NCBI GenBank assembly: GCA_025618425.1 | Contig: CM046850.1 | Span: forward strand, 26,118,205-26,182,204 | DNA: 64,000 bases | Direction of reading: 5' to 3' | Origin: Heliocidaris tuberculata | Lineage: Eukaryota; Echinodermata; Echinoidea; Camarodonta; Echinometridae | Shown: piece by piece, positions 57,991 through 64,000 of the stretch | Layout: every line of letters starts with the position of its first letter | How positions within the stretch are numbered: position 1 is the stretch's first letter | The notes under the pieces: model-generated | What the model was told of the DNA's origin: nothing | Database searches by the model: none | Seen by the model: the letters and a program-made list of their open reading frames with translations, nothing else | Position numbers and translations under genes: made by a program

Positions 57991-58030
57991 AACGGCCTTT
58001 TACGGTTTTGAGTATTAATATATAGATAAA

Positions 58031-59314
58031 CAGCGGCGGATCTAGCTTTTTTCCAAGGGGGGGGGGGGGGTTGAGGGGCTGCGCTGGGTATTGCGAGGGG
58101 GGAGGGTGTGGGAGGGGGGATACCCCCCTCCCACAGTAGGGAGATTTTTCATTTTTAGGGTTGCCAGCTTGCGATTTTAAGCATACTTGCATGCTCTATT
58201 TTTTCTCTTTTTTGCCCAAATAATTGGGGGGGGGGGGACTACAGCCCCATCCCCGCCCCCCCCCCCTCCACAAGGCGCGAAACGGCGATGTCTGTGAGCC
58301 GCGTAGCGTCGCGCCGATTTTAATTTTTGTTTGTTTGTTTGTTTGTTGTTTTTTTTTTGCTATTTGAACCCCTGTAAGTGATGTTTTCCTGGCATCTACT
58401 AACGCAATGGAGACCACAAAAAGCAGTCCATAATAACGTCTTTTTAGATCAAGTAACAGTTTAATACACAGTTATATCCAGAGTTATCGTGTGTTTGGTT
58501 ATCAACTTAATAAGTTACCAGATGAGTTGAATAATATTATATCTTCTCACAATATTTGCACTTGAAATTTTCCTCTCCAGTGTGTGTTATTTCTTTTTGG
58601 TCTAATTCTAACCACACGTTTAAAAGTCAAGATACTAAAGAAAAGTAACTGGGAATATAAGAAAGATTCGTGATAAAAAGGTAGATTTATGACAGTGTAA
58701 CATTATGTTGACTTGTATAGTACCACAAATCTTAATTATAGGTAACCTCTATGATGTAAATGATTATACTGGCCATGCCAGTGAAGTAGAAATTAAAATT
58801 AAGTTCAACTAAATGTTGCTTATTCAGCCAATTGAAGGTCACGATGTAACTTTCGTGATGTAACCGTAAACGTACGTTATCATACGTAAAAAATGTGTGA
58901 AGGATATACGTAACAACTATCCAAATTGGTAGCAAACTTAAATTTACACCATATATATGAGGTTCTGGGTGAGCTTAGCAATCATTTTTAAGGCCAAAAT
59001 TGTATTCAAACAATGTTAATGTAACATACGTTACCAATTTGAAACATACATTATGGCCAAATCACATATCGTTAAAAATCGTTAACAGACGCCTGACTAG
59101 ATGCGATGTTCACAAATGTTTTAATGGTTTTAATTCTTTCTTGTTTATTTATTATAACCTTCCGTTACCAACTTTGAAACTAACCAGTCATCATGTGAAA
59201 TATTGATGGTATTACGTAATAGTGTTATTCCTATGCACATTAAATGTTTACTTGGCAGCCCAAGGGGGGGGGGGTTAAACCCCCTAACCCCCCCCCCCCG
59301 TAGATCCGCCACTG
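58031..59314. mobile_element. 1.28 kb element with CAGCGGCGGATC / GATCCGCCACTG ends
   Basis: Terminal CAGCGGCGGATCTA and TAGATCCGCCACTG are inverted, and both ends run into G or C tracts. The direct flanks are ATAAA (58,026-58,030 and 59,315-59,319), shorter than the 8 bp expected for hAT. No transposase is seen. It lies at the 5' edge of the Helitron-like element and is absent from the left arm. Confidence 0.6.
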
Positions 59315-59474
59315 ATAAAGAAAGGCAGCAAGGATCCGTAAGAAGCCAGGACTGTTTCAGTACAAGGATAATACTGGATATTTTTCTTGTAATAAACATT
59401 TTCTTGAGTTTGAATTGACATTAATCAATACCTTTGTTACTCCAATACATAAAATCAAATTTTAAAACTTAGCA

Positions 59475-60090
59475 GTTGTTTTTCAGACTGAACATAGAAC
59501 GCTCGAAGTGACGTTGATCCTTGATGTGTATTTTGTGATTTTGTGTTCAGTGGTGTAAGGACACCCTCTCGACACTAAACACTGCCCTGGCAACTAAAGA
59601 TGCAATGCATTTAGTGGTAATCCTGTTATGAACACGTGTCTTAGAATTCAGTTTTGGTGTTTTACCAACACCAAAGGCCTGCATACAACTAATAGTAACC
59701 TCTCACACTATATTACCCACGCACTTTTAACTTTTAGACATCCACCCCAACCGTGCTACAACATGAAAACTCACACCTGTCTGTTCTCATGGTATTACCT
59801 GGTACTGGTATGAGTTTTTAAAATCCTTATTTTTTATCCTAATATGATAAGTTAAGCAATGCAGGCCAAGTACACTATTTGCTCGAAAACGTGCATATCA
59901 ACAACATGAATCAGCATTTTGACTAGAAAGTTTGCGAACTATTAAAACCTGAAGGGCGGACTCAGGAGCATAATTATCATGATCTTACATGTTCTACGGG
60001 AGGGGAACCTTTTTAAAAATTTTAACAATAATACCCAATCGTTCTTTTTACACAAACAGTGGTAAATATGCTCATTTTCGACGTGCATAA
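59475..60090 (+). repeat. Dispersed repeat of unknown class, right-arm copy
   Basis: Counterpart of 8,530-9,160, with the same block order as the diverged spacer copy at 19,799-20,400. Confidence 0.75.
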
Positions 60091-61110
60091 AGAAAATGAT
60101 AATCAAGACTTATATCGTCCAGGCCTCTACTGCAATAATGAAATTAACAGGCTTAATGATGATGTCAATGATATCAGTAGCAGAGTGTAAAAGAAAAAAA
60201 AAGGTGTCGTCGTATCTATAAGTTGTTCAGTAGATACATTGCTTTATATTGTAACATTTTACAGAAAGGTTTTCAACTTTCTGACGTATGAATTAAAATC
60301 AGGAAACAGAATGATTATGCGAACATCTGAACATGCATGCCTGGACACTTGTTGGTATCACAAATACTGATAAAATAAACGAAGACATAAAATGAGAGGT
60401 GACAGCTGGATTTGTTATGGTACATTTTATTGTACTTTCTTGTTATCATCAGAATTGTGTTATCAGACCCTAATTTGGTTTGATTTGATTTATTTGAGAT
60501 CTACACAATAGTAGTAGACCTAAATGATCGTTGACATGATCTCTAGGCATGCGATCAAAGCGAACGAGCCTACCTAGAAAGAAAAGTGAGGGATTTCCAA
60601 CATAAAACTGTTTTATCTCTTCATAACGAGTATGTTTAATCTTTAAAAGGACATCATATAGAAACACAATATTGAATACTTTAAAAAAATGAAACATCAT
60701 TATCTTTTCTTTCACCGATCTAGAGGAATTACTAATAGACATTCTGCAATGTGTTTCTAGAGAAGATTGAGTTCTGGGAAAGGTGAGAATATTTTTGTGA
60801 GCTTTCTCATTCCTTTTATTGCAGTTTTGAAGAACAGCATAGCAGAAAATAATGTCCTCTGAAAAGGATTGCTCCTCAAACACTGTCAAATGCCCTCATA
60901 TTCGAAATATGACGAGAAATAGCTGAAGTGTTCGGCCCGAACATTCATGCCAAAAGTATGTCAAGTCCCATACCCATTTATGTGTGCAGTGCTTCTTATA
61001 ACTTTGATGATTCCAAAACCTCACAGTATACACCAATTCTTATGTAGACATGATCAACCTTTCCCAATCGCTTCGAGAAAGTTTTCTTTCACAATGTAAT
61101 CGCATGACCA

Positions 61111-61243
61111 GGGGCCCGTTGCACAAAACTTGCGTTTGAACGCAACTCAGGAAAATCAAACGCAACTTTATATTCAGCCAATCAGAAGTGCGCATTCAGG
61201 ACTTGCGTTTGATTTTAAGAGTTACGTTTGTGCAACGGGCCCC
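61111..61243. mobile_element. Foldback MITE, GGGGCCCGTTGCAC termini, right arm
   Basis: Arm counterpart of 7,407-7,544 at the same relative site, so it was inserted before the arm duplication. Confidence 0.8.
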
Positions 61244-61319
61244 AGAACTCAACTTTATCTTTAAGGAGGGTATGTACCCCATGTCCGTCCTACATATTCG
61301 GAGAACAATTAAACTAATA

Positions 61320-61475
61320 CAGGTAATAAATCAGACAAAAGACAAAAGACAAAGAAAGAAAGAGAGAGAGAGTAATTAAAATAATAAAGGTAATAAGAGA
61401 GACAATATATGAAATAAAGGATCTCGCTCGAATTGCACTTTGAGCACGCATATATAAAAAGGATACAATAGAAAT

Positions 61476-61521
<46 letters not shown>

Positions 61522-61770
61522 ATGAAAATAAAACATTTTTCTTGAAATGCATTTTGAATACTCACAAATGAGTAAATAAAGATAAAAGACAAAACGATAG
61601 AAGAGAGAGAAAGAGAGAGCGAATGAAAATAAAACATTTTTCTTAAATTACATGTTGAATACTCATAAATGAGACAATAGAAATAAAAGACAAAGACAGA
61701 CAGAGAGAGAGAGAGAGGGAAGAGAGGGGGAGAGGGAGGGAGAGAGAGAGAGAGAGAATATAAATAAAAG
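61320..61770. repeat. (GA)n microsatellites in a repeated module, right arm
   Basis: Reverse complement of the left-arm CT modules, with different tract lengths. Confidence 0.9.
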
Positions 61771-61873
61771 ATGTTGTTTCGACTGAATTTTTGTCACGTA
61801 GCTTTCTAATCTTTGCCAAACAAATTGCATCACGCGAGCCTTGGGAAAGCTCCATCTGTTGTTCCAGAATGTC

Positions 61874-61920
61874 TTAAATACAGCTCATCTCTCCTAGCCC
61901 ATCACCAGATCTGATCAGTA
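61874..61920 (+). promoter_or_regulatory. Candidate core promoter of the right protease gene
   Basis: TTAAATAC at 61874-61881 and an initiator-like TCAGTA at 61915-61920 sit directly upstream of the putative 5' UTR exon. The same arrangement occurs inverted at 6674-6720. Confidence 0.35.
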
Positions 61921-61989
61921 CTCTACATTACTCTGAAGACCTACCAAAGCTTTCTTCGACATCATCACCCGTCCAAGGCCAAGAATCTA
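61917..61989 (+). other. Putative 5' UTR exon of the right protease gene
   Basis: The segment ends in AAGAATCTA followed by a GTAAGT donor at 61990. The matching acceptor is TTTTCAG ending at 63051, five bases before the ATG. It aligns with 6599-6677 of the left arm, which has about 6 nt more. No transcript evidence is available. Confidence 0.42.
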
Positions 61990-62282
61990 GTAAGTTGTTC
62001 ATGTTGAACAAGAATATTTTCCAATTTCCTTTTCCAATCATGTTTTTCATCATTTCCATGTAGGCATACTTCATAGAATATCTGGGATGTCCAGAATTTT
62101 GATTTACATTGAATTAATAAATATAATTTAAGTAATGCCACTTTGGGGTATTATGTTGTTGTTTTTTCCCCAGAAAAACCTGCAAAAGAACTATGCCATT
62201 AATTTGTTCAAGGATTGTTGTTTCTACCATACAGGGAAAAAACACCCTGTGCCTCTTCTTCCACCAATCATGGTCTGTGCGG

Positions 62283-62723
62283 GTAAACTGCAATTTGGTC
62301 TAATTGCCATATGGTCTAACATCATTTCGTCTAACATTTCGTCCAATAACCATTGGGTCCAATTATCAATTCGTCCAAAAATCTTTCGTCTAATGACCAG
62401 TTAGTCTACAGGGCCTAAGCATTTCGTCCAATAACCATTTGGTCTAATTACCAATTGGTCTATACCCATTTTTTCCAATTACCACTTTGTCTAATATCCA
62501 GTTTGCCCAATACCCATTTGGTCTAATAGCCATTTAGGCTAAACCCAATTCGTCTAATATCTACACGGTCTATAGTCATCACTTCGTCTTATTACCATTA
62601 CGTCTACTCATTTCGTACAACGACCAGTTAGTCTAATGATCATTTCGCATACCGCCCAATTGGTCTAATAATCATTTGGTCCAATCCTCAGTTTGTCTAT
62701 TGACCATCTGGCTGTTATTCATT
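62283..62723. repeat. Diverged 16 bp minisatellite, right arm
   Basis: Inverted counterpart of 5,858-6,297 with the same order of variant units. It lies in the putative 5' UTR intron of the right protease gene. Confidence 0.85.
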
Positions 62724-63056
62724 TGGTCTAATACTACAAACAAATTTGTTTTTAATGCAGATTACTGTAAGTCTATTTTGAATCATTTTTAAAAATAAAA
62801 CGATCCCTGAAATAAAGTAGGCCTACTACCAATGTTTTATTTTCTGTACACAAAAATATCGGCTTATATGGTAATAATAACAAATGAATAACAATTTTAT
62901 CTGTTCTTGGTGTAGATTTATGTTGTTTTATATTTTCACTATTATTATTGGGGGGGGGGGGGGGGCAAAGCGACCCTTACTGGTACAAGACACCACTAGT
63001 ACAGTTGCACACAGGAATTCATGATTTCCCGTGTCTTTTAATTATTTTCAGTCAAG

Positions 63057-64000
63057 ATGCGTGCTTTTATCGCCCTTCTCTTCGTGGCTGTCGCCACTGC
63101 CGAGCTGGCACCACTCCTTGAGAACACTGAGCCCATTCCTGGAAAGTACATCATCAAGCTGAAGGTAACTGATTCCTTATTATCTCTTCCACGGTGTCGT
63201 AGTCGAGGCCTGGGGTCCTGAAACCAATACCATAAGGGTTTCATTCATTCATTATGTTTTTATTTTATCAATTTACATGATTTATTAGACCTGATATTAC
63301 TCGGGTCACGACCGAAACATGAAAAACCCGAGGCCTGCCGGGAATAGTCTTGCTCTATTACTGCTCTTCAAGGATAGAAAATATTTCAGGTTTAATGAAT
63401 AAACTTTTTTTTCTTCAATATCCAACTGCATTTCTCTTTTGTCACACAGGGAAAGTCATGTATTTGAAATGAAATACTAAAACAAAACAAAACTACAGCG
63501 AAAATAATGGGGGAATAATTATCAAGTAAAACAAAATTATTGCTTCTTTAATGATGGATCTATCTGTAGTTCATTTATTATCCAGATCTATTCATAATTA
63601 TGTTCAGGAACTGTACAGAGGTTGATTTATTCATTTTATTGCGTAATCCGAAGTTATGTTCTGTAAACTTAAGTGAAATGGTACCGTAAGCAGATAGTGT
63701 ATGCCTAGAAATAGGACTGTGCTTTATAGTCTTGTTCAATATTCGCCATGTTAACACGTGTTAACACATATTCTGGCTCTCAGCACAAGATGCCATATTT
63801 TGTCTGTTTCACATAATTATTGCATGTAATACCAATGGAAAGCAAATTTCTATATTATATATGGAAAATAAAATCTTGATATTATTAATCATATCCGCCG
63901 TCAAAGTCAAGTGGGAATTATGTACTATATAACTGTTATTGTTTATCATATTTCAACAAAAAATATCATGACTTACCTTAAAATCACTATGACAGGATGA
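63057..64000 (+). CDS. Secreted subtilisin/proteinase-K-like serine protease (S8), right copy, exon 1 and start of exon 2
   Basis: Coding exon 1 is 63057-63164 (36 codons). It encodes the signal peptide MRAFIALLFVAVATA and the start of the I9 propeptide, ending in GKYIIKLK, with donor GT at 63165. The intron ends with AG at 63994-63995. Exon 2 begins at 63996 with GATGA, matching the first bases of exon 2 of the left copy, and is cut by the window end. Exon 1 is identical base for base to the left copy, but the donors differ slightly (GTAACT here, GTTACT there). A TTTTCAG acceptor directly precedes TCAAGATG, so translation starts in the second transcribed exon. The gene is transcribed away from the left copy (head to head, about 57.5 kb apart). 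Whether it is complete cannot be seen here. Confidence 0.88.
63749..63766. promoter_or_regulatory. 18 bp perfect palindrome with an E-box, right arm, protease intron 1
   Basis: It is identical to the left-arm palindrome at 4,824-4,841 and sits at the matching place in intron 1. Confidence 0.35.

Larger units (their letters stand above)
53831..58026 (-). mobile_element. Non-autonomous Helitron-like element inserted in the right arm
   Basis: On the minus strand the element starts TCTATATATTAATAC after host A (58,027) and ends in a hairpin (CACCCGTGG / CCACGGGT) about a dozen bases before the terminal CTAG at 53,834-53,831, followed by host T. TC start, CTRR end, subterminal hairpin and A/T insertion are the Helitron hallmarks. 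The left arm has the uninterrupted CTTTATATATTAATACC. No Rep or helicase is seen. The interior carries other repeats and a GC-rich segment. The exact 5' end is less certain because a second element sits next to it. Confidence 0.68.
39120..64000. repeat. Right arm of the giant imperfect inverted repeat
   Basis: This is the reverse complement of the left arm, lengthened by three private insertions (40,088-43,711; 45,996-48,544; 53,831-59,314). Coordinate sums of paired landmarks step from about 57,200 to 60,840, 63,350 or 63,150, and 68,600 as each insertion is passed. The inner end is a (GT)n tract at 39,127-39,200, matching the (CA)n at the left inner end. Confidence 0.93.

Noticed and set aside
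57568..58192. 189- and 89-codon overlapping ORFs as host genes
   Set aside because: No recognised domain, overlapping frames and location inside a mobile element. Kept only as a possible captured fragment.
53831..59314. A single 5.5 kb insertion with TC at 59,315
   Set aside because: The TC there comes from host T plus the CAGTGGCGG terminus of a separate element. An ATAAA duplication and a better TC start at 58,026 explain the sequence as two insertions.

Overview
The window looks like nuclear DNA of a marine invertebrate deuterostome, most likely an echinoderm such as a sea urchin. The grounds are AT-rich sequence, a gene with short GT-AG exons, broken LINEs of L1/Tx1-like and L2/CR1-like type, many foldback MITEs and long microsatellites. 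The species call is inference. There is no prokaryotic operon, CRISPR array or rRNA gene, and I could identify no tRNA.

The dominant structure is a huge imperfect palindrome. The left arm (about 1-18,050, cut by the window start) is repeated in reverse orientation as the right arm (about 39,120-64,000, cut by the window end), with an unrelated 21 kb spacer between them. Each arm carries the same secreted subtilisin/proteinase-K-like (S8) protease gene, transcribed away from the centre. The left gene shows five coding exons: signal peptide, I9 propeptide, catalytic Asp and catalytic His. The rest lies beyond position 1. The right gene shows coding exon 1 and the first bases of exon 2. Coding exon 1 is identical in the two copies, while flanking DNA differs by a few percent by eye.

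The right arm is longer because mobile elements entered it after the duplication, and the left arm preserves the empty sites. They are a 3.6 kb TIR element with TTA target duplication (40,088-43,711), a 2.55 kb L2-like LINE (45,996-48,544) inside an older L1/Tx1-like LINE, and a 4.2 kb Helitron-like element (53,831-58,026) with a 1.28 kb CAGYGGCGGATC-type element (58,031-59,314) at its edge. A 506 bp segment is private to the left arm (10,683-11,188).

The spacer (18,050-39,120) holds a mariner-like element with a nested MITE, a diverged third copy of an arm repeat, a 2.7 kb minisatellite of a 17 bp unit, a LINE apparently split by about 10.2 kb of foreign DNA (fragments 24,990-26,910 and 37,170-38,970), a hAT-like MITE with an 8 bp target duplication, and a direct segmental duplication (28,980-30,600 and 31,060-34,335). 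I found no convincing host gene in the spacer. Most long ORFs in this window are low-complexity repeats or strand shadows.
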